From Fibrobacter succinogenes (GTDB lineage Bacteria; Fibrobacterota; Fibrobacteria; Fibrobacterales; Fibrobacteraceae), in the NCBI GenBank assembly GCA_902762305.1, contig CACWNW010000001.1:1-64000 (forward strand): 64,000 nucleotides of DNA, written 5' to 3'. Both the position numbers and the translations under genes were made by a program. How positions within the stretch are numbered: the first letter of the stretch is position 1; every line of letters begins with the position of its first letter. Below the pieces are notes generated by a model. It was not told the DNA's origin. It made no database searches and saw only the letters and a list, made by a program, of their open reading frames with translations. Below are positions 55,040 to 63,722 of the stretch, one piece after another.

Positions 55040-55640
55040 CGCCCTGGCGAAGTTCGCCTTTGCGGCAACATTCATGCTCTTCGCGGCGACCTCGAGTTTC
55101 GCCGAACTCAAAGACATGGGAGATGCTACCCCCGCAAGCGAAAAATCGAGCGGCGGCATCCGCGCACTCATCGGCATCGGCGGCGGCAACTCGATGATTA
55201 CCGACGACGGCACCATCTTCATGAACCTCCGCATCGGTATCGATTTCAACCCGCTGTTTTCGTCCGGCCTCTGGGTTTCGTCCATCATGAGCGACGTGGA
55301 AAACCACAAGGTGAAGCACAACCAGCTGATAAACTACAAGGCCTTCGGTGGCTTCGTAGAACTGTTCCCGCTGCGCTTCGACAAGTTCTCCGTTTCTGTG
55401 CCTATCCAGGCTGGTGGCGGCTCCGTGAGCGCGCTCGAACCCGGTGACGAGGCCTACGAAACCGAAGACTACTTCTTCATCGCCGACATGGCAGTGCACT
55501 TCAACTACCGCATCACCAAGATGCTCGAGATTTCCATAGGCGGCGGATACCGCATGTTCACGGGAATCGAAGAGAACAACCTCGAGAACCTGGATTTCTG
55601 CACGCCGTTCGGTGAACTGCGCTTCACCGTCAGGGAATAG
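55011..55640 (+). CDS. Secreted beta-rich protein, probable outer-membrane barrel
   Basis: A 209-residue exported protein (signal peptide to about residue 32; GGAGG nine bases before the ATG). The mature part alternates aromatic and hydrophobic residues (RALIGIGGGNSMITDD, NLRIGIDFNPLFSSGLWVS, SISVPIQAGGGS-like, FHYNYRITKMLEISIGGGYRM-like) and ends GELRFTVRE. This suits a small eight-stranded barrel. Function unknown. The reading frame starts inside the YihY-family gene, so the two are translationally linked. Confidence 0.65.
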   Translation: MLNAQKKTTSALAKFAFAATFMLFAATSSFAELKDMGDATPASEKSSGGIRALIGIGGGNSMITDDGTIFMNLRIGIDFNPLFSSGLWVSSIMSDVENHKVKHNQLINYKAFGGFVELFPLRFDKFSVSVPIQAGGGSVSALEPGDEAYETEDYFFIADMAVHFNYRITKMLEISIGGGYRMFTGIEENNLENLDFCTPFGELRFTVRE

Positions 55641-55670
55641 CGTTATTGGATGTCCTTGCCCCTAAAGGGG

Positions 55671-55728
55671 CGGCGACATGACGAATACCGTAGAGCGAAG
55701 TCGAAGGATCTAGTTAATCATGTCGCCG
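55671..55728. repeat. Perfect 11-base inverted repeat CGGCGACATGA
   Basis: CGGCGACATGA (55671-55681) and TCATGTCGCCG (55718-55728) flank a 36-base spacer between the small barrel gene and the uvrA-like gene. A CCCCTAAAGGGG hairpin lies just before. It may be a terminator for the upstream genes or a dispersed repeat; no T-tract follows. Confidence 0.6.
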
Positions 55729-55765
55729 GTTTCGTGAAGCGCCAGTCATAGGAGTCGTCCAAAGA

Positions 55766-58141
55766 ATGGATCGTTTCATTTCCATACGCGGTTGCAGGCT
55801 GCACAACCTCAAGAACGTGGACGCCCAGTTCCCGCTGGGGGGCGTTACGGTCGTGTGCGGGCCTTCCGGGTGCGGCAAGTCGACGCTGGTTCTCGACACG
55901 CTGCACGGAGAATCGAAACGGCGCTACCTAGAGACGCTCTCCCCCTTCGCCGCGGAACTCCTGGGCGGCCGCAGGATTGTCCCGCTGGATAGCGCGGAAG
56001 GACTGCCGGCAAGCCTCGCCATCGGGGCAAGCCACGGGGAAACACCCGCAAAATCGTATGCACTGAGCCTTTCGGAATGCGACAGCACATTGCGCGCACT
56101 GTTCGCGCGATTCGCAAAACCCGCTTGCCCCATATGCGGCAAGCCCATGGAAAGCACGAGCCGCGAAGAAATCATCAAGGAAATTGCGGGGCTGCCGCAA
56201 GGGAGCAAGCTGCAGTTTTTCGCCCCCCTCCCCACCAGCCGCGCGAGCCTCGACAAACTTTCGGCGGTGTTCCTGGCGCAGGGGTTCACCCGCGCGATGG
56301 CCGACGGCGTGACCTACTCGCTCGCCGACCTCACGGAAGCCGAACGCAAGATTGTTCCGCAGGAATTTTTCATCGTCGTGGACCGCATTATTGTCCGCGA
56401 GAACACGCGCACCCGCATCGCCGAAGCCGTCGATGGCGTCCTGAAACTCACGCACGGGGAACTCATTCTCGATAACGGCGGCAAGCGCTCGCTTTACAGC
56501 ACGGTGCCGCGTTGCCCCGACCACGGGGCGGGGCAAACAAGACCGCTCGAACCCGAAGACCTTTCGCCCTACTCGCGGGCTTGCGCATGTCCCGAATGCG
56601 GCGGCACCGGGAGTATCGAGCCCGAAGGTACCGGTCGCGGAGATGCATCCGAAAGCGGAGAAAAGGAATGTCCCGTATGCAACGGGCTACGCCTCAAGCA
56701 GAATCTACTCCATTCAGCCATTGACGGTTCCACCTGGAAAGACATCCTGGAAACTCCGTTCGCCTCCCTCGAAAAAAAAGTCCGCGACCTTTTCGGCGAA
56801 AGAATTCTTGCGAACCAGAAACCCGCATTCAATGCGCTTATCGACCGCATCCAGGCCATCAACGAACTCGGCATCGGCTACCTCACCGCGGGCCGCGCAG
56901 GCTACAGCCTCTCGGGTGGCGAAATCCAGAGGCTCAGGCTATCGAGCCTTTCGACCGGGCACCTGAACGGGCTCCTGATCGTCCTCGACGAACCGGCCAG
57001 CGGGCTACACGCCTGCGATGTGGAAGCCCTCTGGAAAGTCCTCAAGAAGGTCCAGTCCCGCGGGAACACGCTCGTGCTAATAGAGCACAACCCGCTCATC
57101 ATCAAGAAGGCGGACTGGGTTATCGAAATGGGGCCCGGCGCCGGCGAGAAAGGCGGAGCGATTCTTTTCCAAGGACCCGCTAAGGAAGTATTGGAAAATC
57201 CGCAATCGCCGACGGGGACGTGGATTAAGGGGTTAGATGAGAAAGGGAGATCCCCGCACAAGGCGGGGATGACAGCAAAGGCGCCGGGGATGACAAAGAA
57301 AGCCATCAGCGTCAAGGACTTCTCGATGTTCGACATGAAGCCCGTCTCGGCAGAATTCCCGGTGCAAAAGTTCAGCGTCATCACAGGCCAGAGCGGCAGC
57401 GGCAAGTCCACGCTCCTGTTCAGGAACATCGCCACCCGCGCAAGCGCCGGTGAGTTCGAGCGTCTCGGCATCCAGGCGCTCTCCATACTTTCGACCGGAG
57501 ACTTCCACGGCAACCGCCGCAGTACGGTCGCGTCCGCCATCAACCTGAACACGCAACTCCGCGACTTGTTCGCGAAGCTCCCCGAAAGCAAGGTGCGCGG
57601 CTACACCGCCTCGAAATTCGCGACGCACGCTCCCGGCGGCCGTTGCGAGAACTGCAAGGGCGAAGGCGTACTTTACGACGGCGCAGGCTACGAAGAAACC
57701 GAATGCCCCGTGTGCCTCGGGCGCCGTTTCAAGGACGAAATCCTGGAGGTGCGCTTCAAATCGCTTTCCATCGCCGACGTGCTCGACCTGGAAATTTCGG
57801 AAGCCTGCAAGATTTTCGCGAACCTCAAGCCTTTTGTAGACAAACTAAAACCACTTGCCGACACGGGGCTTGGATACCTGCGACTCGGGCAAACCACAGC
57901 GCACCTCTCCGGAGGCGAACGCGCCCGCCTGCGCCTTTCCATCGCGCTCGCCCGTGCAAAAGCGCCCAACACGCTGTTCCTCTTCGACGAGCCTGCGCGC
58001 GGCCTGCACAAAAAAGACATCGAACACCTGCTTGCGCTTATCCACGGGCTCACCGATGCGGGCCATACCGTCATCGCCATCGAACACGCGCAGGACTTCG
58101 TGAACGACGCCGACTACGTGCTAGAACTCAGCCGGAAATAA
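55766..58141 (+). CDS. UvrA-like ABC ATPase, compact paralogue
   Basis: A 791-residue protein with two ABC modules as in excinuclease UvrA, but about 150 residues shorter. Module 1: Walker A GPSGCGKS (31-38), CPICGKP in the place of the UvrB-binding region, zinc-finger CPECGGTG...CPVCNG, signature YSLSGGEIQR, Walker B IVLDEPASGLH. Module 2: Walker A GQSGSGKS, zinc-finger CENCKGEG...CPVCLG, signature HLSGGERAR, Walker B LFDEPARGLH. Between modules sits KGRSPHKAGMTAKAPGMTKK, the translation of an inserted repeat. It may act in DNA repair or in self-resistance to DNA-binding drugs; canonical uvrA is presumably elsewhere. Confidence 0.88.
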   Translation: MDRFISIRGCRLHNLKNVDAQFPLGGVTVVCGPSGCGKSTLVLDTLHGESKRRYLETLSPFAAELLGGRRIVPLDSAEGLPASLAIGASHGETPAKSYALSLSECDSTLRALFARFAKPACPICGKPMESTSREEIIKEIAGLPQGSKLQFFAPLPTSRASLDKLSAVFLAQGFTRAMADGVTYSLADLTEAERKIVPQEFFIVVDRIIVRENTRTRIAEAVDGVLKLTHGELILDNGGKRSLYSTVPRCPDHGAGQTRPLEPEDLSPYSRACACPECGGTGSIEPEGTGRGDASESGEKECPVCNGLRLKQNLLHSAIDGSTWKDILETPFASLEKKVRDLFGERILANQKPAFNALIDRIQAINELGIGYLTAGRAGYSLSGGEIQRLRLSSLSTGHLNGLLIVLDEPASGLHACDVEALWKVLKKVQSRGNTLVLIEHNPLIIKKADWVIEMGPGAGEKGGAILFQGPAKEVLENPQSPTGTWIKGLDEKGRSPHKAGMTAKAPGMTKKAISVKDFSMFDMKPVSAEFPVQKFSVITGQSGSGKSTLLFRNIATRASAGEFERLGIQALSILSTGDFHGNRRSTVASAINLNTQLRDLFAKLPESKVRGYTASKFATHAPGGRCENCKGEGVLYDGAGYEETECPVCLGRRFKDEILEVRFKSLSIADVLDLEISEACKIFANLKPFVDKLKPLADTGLGYLRLGQTTAHLSGGERARLRLSIALARAKAPNTLFLFDEPARGLHKKDIEHLLALIHGLTDAGHTVIAIEHAQDFVNDADYVLELSRK
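57245..57274. repeat. Palindromic repeat inserted in the uvrA-like gene
   Basis: GGGAGATCCCCGC, a 5-base loop and GCGGGGATGACA, followed by a further partial arm (CCGGGGATGACA, 57284-57295). It is translated in the linker between the two ABC modules. A near-identical element lies within topB at 62288-62318. Confidence 0.8.
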
Positions 58142-58200
58142 CTTATTACCCCTCTAACAGCAGTTATTGTAGCCAGGAAAAAAATCCTTGCAGGTCGAGG

Positions 58201-58959
58201 CTACATTCGAGTAATCATCAAGACAAAACCGACATGTCCGCTATTGAAAACGATGTCATCGGCACGGCCAGGATTTCTCCCGACTTTAAGTTCATCGGAT
58301 TCTCTACATGATCCGTTCATGCCAAGCATAAAATTCATCGCCAAACCCACCGAATAATGCTTCGAGACTTTCCAGGAATCTCCTATTTCAAACGTGAGGC
58401 CTCTTTCCGCAGAGGAATAGGCCATTCCGTACTTCTTCCATGCTTCACCATCGCCATACAAGGAGATTATCTCATACGAAGACCCCACAAAAAAGCCCAT
58501 TGTCGTAAAGGGGTAAATTCTAAAACCAATCCCCAAAAGCAACCTAAGTCTCGTATCCTCTTCTGAAAAAGATTCTCCACCCATCGAATAGTAGCTATAA
58601 TCGTATGTGCCAACCGTCCAGAAGGCACCAATATCAATAAAAAGGGCGATACGTCGCACAACCAAGATTCCGGCACGCGTATCTATCAATGGGCCCCAAC
58701 CTTCCGAAGAATAGATATCGTATAGAAGACTCCTGGAATAAATCATCTCTTCGTTTTTCTTATCATAGTAGAACCCATTTCTCGACGCTGTTTCGTACTT
58801 AAAAGAAGAATACATCGCCCCTATGGACACATCAAAATACGGATATATATCATCAAGAAAGCGGTACTCTTTTCTTGGCTTTTTTTTGATTACATCAATA
58901 GTCCCCGCCATCGAAGTTGCCACAAGGCAAAGAATCAAAAGAATTACACGAAGCATCAT
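58201..58959 (-). CDS. Secreted beta-rich protein, unknown
   Basis: A 252-residue exported protein (signal peptide to about residue 18), read from an ATG that overlaps the previous gene's stop in an AATGATG arrangement. It is dominated by aromatic-rich strands (YPYFDVSIGAMYSSFKYE, YSRSLLYDIYSS, LRLLLGIGFRIYPFTTMGFFVGSSYEI, HYSVGLAMNFMLGMNG, GHVGFVLMITRM), as in small outer-membrane barrels. No family recognised. Base composition is more AT-rich than its neighbours. It ends 60 bases from the convergent uvrA-like gene. Confidence 0.6.
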   Translation of the reverse strand: MMLRVILLILCLVATSMAGTIDVIKKKPRKEYRFLDDIYPYFDVSIGAMYSSFKYETASRNGFYYDKKNEEMIYSRSLLYDIYSSEGWGPLIDTRAGILVVRRIALFIDIGAFWTVGTYDYSYYSMGGESFSEEDTRLRLLLGIGFRIYPFTTMGFFVGSSYEIISLYGDGEAWKKYGMAYSSAERGLTFEIGDSWKVSKHYSVGLAMNFMLGMNGSCRESDELKVGRNPGRADDIVFNSGHVGFVLMITRM

Positions 58960-59462
58960 TGTTCCTTCAAGACAGCATAGTTCACGAACTTGCCGCAGGA
59001 TGTATCTTCGGGAGCCAAGAAAGCCTCGATTGAATAATTCCCGCTTATTTTTCTTTCATCATATTCGGCAAAGGCATAATATACTTGATCAACATCCCCC
59101 CAGTTATCCATTTGAAACCGCACCGTATAGGTAGGCAATTCGACTTTCTTGTCCCCGCAATAGAACGAAATTGTCACATCAAGGCTACATACTTTATTTT
59201 TGGGGACAGAATCACAAGCATCCCGATAAAAAAAGTTTGCCCCTACACTATCCTTTTCAGGCCAATCATACACTTGGGCAAGCAAAGAATCCTTAAACAT
59301 CACGCGCATTTCAAGGGAATCGACCCCGGACGGTGCAAATGCTTCTATACTCTGCTCAATATAGGACAAGTCCATATCCACACAAAAATCCATGCCGCAA
59401 CAGCACAGCCACGCATACGCAAGCAGCATAAATGTCGTGAATTTGTTTCTACGCAATTTCAT
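58956..59462 (-). CDS. Small secreted protein, unknown, coupled to 58201-58959
   Basis: A 168-residue protein with a hydrophobic N-terminal segment followed by a Cys-rich junction (WLCCCGMDFC), so it may be a lipoprotein or have a cleaved signal peptide. The body has strand-like runs (SLDVTISFYCGDKKVELPTY, TVRFQMDN, KISGNYSIEAFLAPED) and six to seven Cys residues. It is translationally coupled to the next gene, and the two are probably a functional pair at the cell surface. AT-rich like its partner. Confidence 0.6.
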   Translation of the reverse strand: MKLRRNKFTTFMLLAYAWLCCCGMDFCVDMDLSYIEQSIEAFAPSGVDSLEMRVMFKDSLLAQVYDWPEKDSVGANFFYRDACDSVPKNKVCSLDVTISFYCGDKKVELPTYTVRFQMDNWGDVDQVYYAFAEYDERKISGNYSIEAFLAPEDTSCGKFVNYAVLKEQ

Positions 59463-59570
59463 AGATTCTCATATTCCCCAAAAGCATGCACATAGAATAA
59501 ATTAACTGCGTCTGTAATATAAAATCTTTTTTCGTAGAATTCAAAGAAAATAAAATTTTCATAGAACAGC

Positions 59571-59601
59571 AAAAAAATCCCACCGATGGCGGGACTTTTT
59601 T
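59571..59601 (-). terminator. Terminator downstream of the dap dehydrogenase gene
   Basis: On the minus strand, TCCCGCC-ATC-GGTGGGA is followed by seven T residues. A second, nested-stem element at 59651-59686 precedes it, as in the glyA 3' region. Confidence 0.75.
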
Positions 59602-59632
59602 CACCACTAACAATCAGCAAGCAATTACAAAC

Positions 59633-59710
59633 TACGAGCGGTCGCCGTGAGCAACAAAGCCCCTGCTATCAAACAGGGGCGGTTGCAAGAGTGAGCGCCT
59701 ACCGGAGTAA
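59633..59710 (-). repeat. Repeated 3' element with nested hairpin, copy 2
   Basis: GCAAC/GTTGC outside and GCCCCTG/CAGGGGC inside (59651-59686), with the same flanking words (GAGCGGT, GTGAGCAACAAAGCCC, GGGCGGTTGC) as copy 1 at 40751-40822. Only the inner stem sequence differs. Confidence 0.65.
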
Positions 59711-59742
59711 TTTAATTCCAGTGCGTAGCGCGAATGGTCTCA

Positions 59743-60726
59743 TTACAAGCAGTGTGCGCGCAGGTCTTCGTCGCTGAGCGTGCTGAGGTATGCAGGCGGC
59801 ACGTCGAGAACGGTCTTGCAACCGGTCACTCCGTTAGCCTTCATGCGGAGCGCCGCGCGGGCGTAAGCCACGAGAACGCTCGTCGTGAATTCCGGGTTGG
59901 AATCGAGCTTGAGGCTGTATTCAATCACGTGGGTGTGTTCCAAGTTCATGCCGGTCTTGCCGGTACGAATCACGAAACCGCCGTGAGCGAGGCCGCTGTG
60001 GTTCTTGTTGAATTCTTCTTCGCTGATGAAGTTCACCGTGGTGTCGTATTCATCGAAGTAGTTCGGCATCGTCTTGATGGCGTTTTCGATGTAAGCCTTG
60101 TCGGCACCTTCTTCGGCAACCACGTAAACCAGGCGCGTGTGCTTCTGGCGCGTGGTGAGTTCCGGCATGGAACCGCTACGCACGGCTTCGAGAGCAGCTT
60201 CGACCGGGCAGGTGTACTGCTTCGCATTCTTCACGCCCTTGATGCGGCGGACAGCGTCGCTGTGGCCCTGAGAAACGCCCTTGCCCCAGAACGTGTAGTC
60301 CTTGCCTTCCGGGAGAATGGACTGGGCGTACACGCGGTTCAGGCTGAACATGCCCGGGTCCCAACCCACAGAAATCATCGCGATGTTGCCGGCGGCCTTG
60401 GCGGCAGCGTCGACGGCGGCGAAATGCTGCGGAATCTTGGCGTGGGTGTCGAAGGAATCGATCACGTTGAACATGGCGGCGTACTTCGGGGTGAGCACCG
60501 GCAGGTCGGTAGCGGAGCCGCCACAGATGATGAGCAGGTCCACCTTGCCTTTCCAGGCTTCCATTTCAGAGACGTTCAGCACCGGAACGCCCGCCGTCTG
60601 GATCTTGACCGTAGCGGGGTCACGACGCGTGAAAACGGCGACCAGTTCCATATCCGGAGCCTGCTTCACGGCGCATTCCACACCGCGGCCCAGGTTACCG
60701 TAACCGAGAATAGCAATCTTTGCCAT
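59743..60726 (-). CDS. ddh: meso-Diaminopimelate dehydrogenase
   Basis: A 327-residue NADPH enzyme that makes meso-diaminopimelate directly from tetrahydrodipicolinate, ammonia and NADPH, short-cutting the usual lysine route. It has GYGNLGRG for NADPH binding, the substrate motif WDPGMFSLNR, WGKGVSQGHSDAVR, and HTHVIEYSL near the end. Length matches the family. The ATG at 60726 was chosen because it gives the typical M-A-K-I-A-I-L-G-Y-G start; an upstream in-frame start adds 17 residues. Confidence 0.93.
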   Translation of the reverse strand: MAKIAILGYGNLGRGVECAVKQAPDMELVAVFTRRDPATVKIQTAGVPVLNVSEMEAWKGKVDLLIICGGSATDLPVLTPKYAAMFNVIDSFDTHAKIPQHFAAVDAAAKAAGNIAMISVGWDPGMFSLNRVYAQSILPEGKDYTFWGKGVSQGHSDAVRRIKGVKNAKQYTCPVEAALEAVRSGSMPELTTRQKHTRLVYVVAEEGADKAYIENAIKTMPNYFDEYDTTVNFISEEEFNKNHSGLAHGGFVIRTGKTGMNLEHTHVIEYSLKLDSNPEFTTSVLVAYARAALRMKANGVTGCKTVLDVPPAYLSTLSDEDLRAHCL

Positions 60727-60869
60727 AACAATATCCTTGTTAAAAATTTTTGCGGGATAAATTATAGAAAAGCCCAAAAACGTCTGTCATAAAGCGAGCG
60801 AAAAATAAATGTCGTATACGCCACCAAAATAGGGTGAACTGGGCCCGCAGAAACTATATTTTCCTTGCA

Positions 60870-63722
60870 ATGATTCTCCTCGTCGCCGAAAAGCCCTCCG
60901 TGGCAAACCAGCACTACCGCCCGATGCTCGAGCGCATCGAGGGCGAGAAGTTCACGCAGGGCGACGGATGCCTTATCGGCAAGAACCACTGCATCACCTG
61001 GTGCGTGGGCCACTTGATTACGCTTGCGCCGCTCGACGCCTACCCCGGCTATGAAGGCGGCTGGCGGCTTTCGAACCTTCCGCTTTTGCCCGAAAAATTC
61101 CGCCTGATGGAAATCGAGAGCACCAAGAAACAGCTCGCGGTGGTACGCCAGATGATGGAGCAGGCCGACGTTCTCGTGAACGGCGCGGACGCCGGCCGCG
61201 AAGGTAACCTGATTTTCGACCTGGTGCTCGACTTCACGCCATCATTCAAGCAAAAGACCATCAAGCGCCTGTGGGTGAACAGTTACGTGGCGAAGGATTT
61301 GGACAAGGCGTGGAAGAACCTGGAAGACGCCACGCAGCGCGTAAACCTGAGCTACGCCGCACGCCTGCGCCAGCGGGCCGACTGGATGGTGGGCCTCAAT
61401 GCGACGCGTGCCTACACTCTCACGGCGGGTCGCGGGAAGATGATTTCGGTAGGGCGCGTGCAGACGCCGACACTCAACCTGGTCGTAGAACGCGATACCA
61501 TCGTGGAGCAGTTCAAGGAACTGTACTACTACAGCGTCGTCGGAACGTGGAAAGGGTACCAGGCACAATACCTATTAGAAGATAAAGTCGCCGTCTTCGA
61601 GAAAGAGGCGGAAGCGAATGCTGTCGTGGAGCGCTGCAAGCCGCCCGCACCGGCGACCATCGCAAAAATCGACACGCAGCAGAAGAAGCAGTTCCCGCAG
61701 AAACCCTTCGACCTCACGGAACTGCAGAAAGAAGGCAACAAGCGTTTCAAGTTCAGCGCCCAGCAAGTCTTGGACTGCGCACAGAACCTCTACGAAAAGA
61801 AACTCCTCACCTACCCGCGTACCGACTCGCAGTACCTGCCCGATACCATGAAGCAGGAAGCCTTCGCGCTAGCCCAGCGGCTAGCCAGCCCCGAACAGAA
61901 AGGCGTGATGCGCAGCGAAAGCGAGAACTTCGTCTTTATCAACTCAAGCAAGGTGACCGACCACTTCGCCATCATCCCCACAGGAGAAACCCCGAACGGG
62001 CTCCCCGAAATGGAGCAGAAGATTTACGACTTGGCGAAGGAACGCTTCGTGCAGGCATGGCTCAAGCCGTATGTATGGAGCGAGATGGAAATCCTCCTGA
62101 GCAGCGACGTCATCCTGAGCGGCGAAGCCGCGATATACAAGACTAGGGGCTTTAGCCCCTTAGTCGCGTTAGGTTCGAAGGAGCAGGACCCAGTCCCGAA
62201 CTTGTTCCGTCTGAAGCTCAAGCGCAACGAAGACTTGGGATTCCGCGCCATCGTCAAGGAAGAAGCAAAAGCCAAGAAAAAGAAAAAGGGAGATCCCCGC
62301 TCGGAGGCGGGGATGACAGACGGAGGCGCCGAGGGCAAGGGTGACGGTGACGATATCACGAACCTTGTCGAAGCCTTCCCGGAATGGAACGTAGGCGATT
62401 CCTCCCCCTTCGACAGCGTGGAACTGCAGAAGAAAAAGAAGAGCAAGCCCAAGTACTACACCGAGGCGACCCTCCTTGCCGCGATGAAAACCGCCGGCAA
62501 GCAGATCGAGAACGAAGAACTCGCCGAGGCCATGAAGGACCGCGGGCTCGGCACTCCAGCCACGCAGGCGGGCATCATCGAGACGCTCAAGAAGCGCGGA
62601 TTCATCGAGGCGCAGAAGAATTACCTGGTCAGTACCGCCCGCGGGCGCGAAGTCATCGCCTTGATGGACGAGAAGGTGAAATCGCCCGAGATGACCGGCG
62701 AATGGGAGTACAAGCTCTCGCAGGTCGAAAAAGGCACCCTTTCGCCGGTAGAATTCCGTGACGGCATCGTGGAATATGTCAAGCAACTTTTTGCAGACTT
62801 GCATGCCCGCTATGCCTGCCAGTTCGAGCGCGAGACCGTGACCGAAAAATTGAATTGCCCCAAATGCGGAGGCGCGCTCGAAGTAGCCCCGTGGGGCTAC
62901 GTGTGCCCCAACGCGGAATGTGGCTTCAGGTTCGGGCACACCGTGGCAGGCAAGATGCTCGCCCATTCCGAAGTCAAGGCGCTCCTCGCCGGCGAAACCG
63001 TCGGACCACTTTCCGGTTTCAAGAGCAAGAAAGGCAGTGAATTCTCGGCCAAGCTCACCCTCGACAAAGATTTCAACATCCAGTTCGCCTTCGAGAGCGA
63101 CGGCAAATTCCACGGGCAAAAAACGGATTACAAGTGCCCGCTGTGCGAGAGCATCCTTGAAGAAAACAAGAACGCGATATTCTGCACGGGAGCCGCGCAG
63201 TCCGGCGAGCCCTGCAACTTCACCCTATTCAAAACAATCGCAGGCCACACGCTTACCGCAAAAGAAATCGCGGCACTATTCACGAGCGGGCACACGCCGC
63301 TCATTCAAGGCTTCAAAAGCAAGAAGGGCTCCGAATTCGCGGCCGCCCTCAAGTGGGGCGAAGGCGCCGACAAAGGCCGAGCTGTATTCGAGTTCCAGCA
63401 CAGGGACCTCCCCTGCCCCATATGCGGCGGCAACCTGCGCTTCCGCGTCAATACTTCCCAGCAAGGCGGCCCGCAGGGCACAAACGAGACCGGCGCCTAC
63501 GTGTGCCCGCAATGCAACTACGGCATCCCGCAGGTATTCTACCAGCGCAAATTCAGCGACGAAGAAGTCGAAAAACTGCTAAAAGAAAAAACGACTCCTA
63601 TTTTGGAGCCGTTCAAGAAAAACGAAACCACCTTCCGTGCAGCCTTGGAACTGCGGGAAGGTGGCAAAATCGCCTTCAACAAGTTGACCGTCGAAGTCAT
63701 CGAAAGTGCGCACGGCAACTAG
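60870..63722 (+). CDS. topB: DNA topoisomerase III with extra C-terminal toprim-associated repeats
   Basis: A 950-residue type IA topoisomerase. The toprim domain has ILLVAEKPSVA and VNGADAGREGNLIF. The catalytic tyrosine is Y315 in LLTYPRTDSQYLP. A Lys-rich linker (about 462-500) holds KKKKKGDPRSEAGMTDGG, the translation of an inserted repeat. The C-terminus has three repeats with zinc-finger-like CPKC/CPLC/CPIC pairs, each followed by GFKSKKGSEF-type or related blocks. These match known C-terminal extensions of TopB-type enzymes. The ATG at 60870 gives the typical N-terminus. Its stop overlaps a convergent gene by two or three bases. Confidence 0.9.
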   Translation: MILLVAEKPSVANQHYRPMLERIEGEKFTQGDGCLIGKNHCITWCVGHLITLAPLDAYPGYEGGWRLSNLPLLPEKFRLMEIESTKKQLAVVRQMMEQADVLVNGADAGREGNLIFDLVLDFTPSFKQKTIKRLWVNSYVAKDLDKAWKNLEDATQRVNLSYAARLRQRADWMVGLNATRAYTLTAGRGKMISVGRVQTPTLNLVVERDTIVEQFKELYYYSVVGTWKGYQAQYLLEDKVAVFEKEAEANAVVERCKPPAPATIAKIDTQQKKQFPQKPFDLTELQKEGNKRFKFSAQQVLDCAQNLYEKKLLTYPRTDSQYLPDTMKQEAFALAQRLASPEQKGVMRSESENFVFINSSKVTDHFAIIPTGETPNGLPEMEQKIYDLAKERFVQAWLKPYVWSEMEILLSSDVILSGEAAIYKTRGFSPLVALGSKEQDPVPNLFRLKLKRNEDLGFRAIVKEEAKAKKKKKGDPRSEAGMTDGGAEGKGDGDDITNLVEAFPEWNVGDSSPFDSVELQKKKKSKPKYYTEATLLAAMKTAGKQIENEELAEAMKDRGLGTPATQAGIIETLKKRGFIEAQKNYLVSTARGREVIALMDEKVKSPEMTGEWEYKLSQVEKGTLSPVEFRDGIVEYVKQLFADLHARYACQFERETVTEKLNCPKCGGALEVAPWGYVCPNAECGFRFGHTVAGKMLAHSEVKALLAGETVGPLSGFKSKKGSEFSAKLTLDKDFNIQFAFESDGKFHGQKTDYKCPLCESILEENKNAIFCTGAAQSGEPCNFTLFKTIAGHTLTAKEIAALFTSGHTPLIQGFKSKKGSEFAAALKWGEGADKGRAVFEFQHRDLPCPICGGNLRFRVNTSQQGGPQGTNETGAYVCPQCNYGIPQVFYQRKFSDEEVEKLLKEKTTPILEPFKKNETTFRAALELREGGKIAFNKLTVEVIESAHGN
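62288..62318. repeat. Palindromic repeat inserted in topB
   Basis: GGGAGATCCCCGC, a short loop and GGCGGGGATGACA. It is the same element as at 57245-57274 but one base longer, and is read here as GDPRSEAGMT in the Lys-rich linker. Confidence 0.8.
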
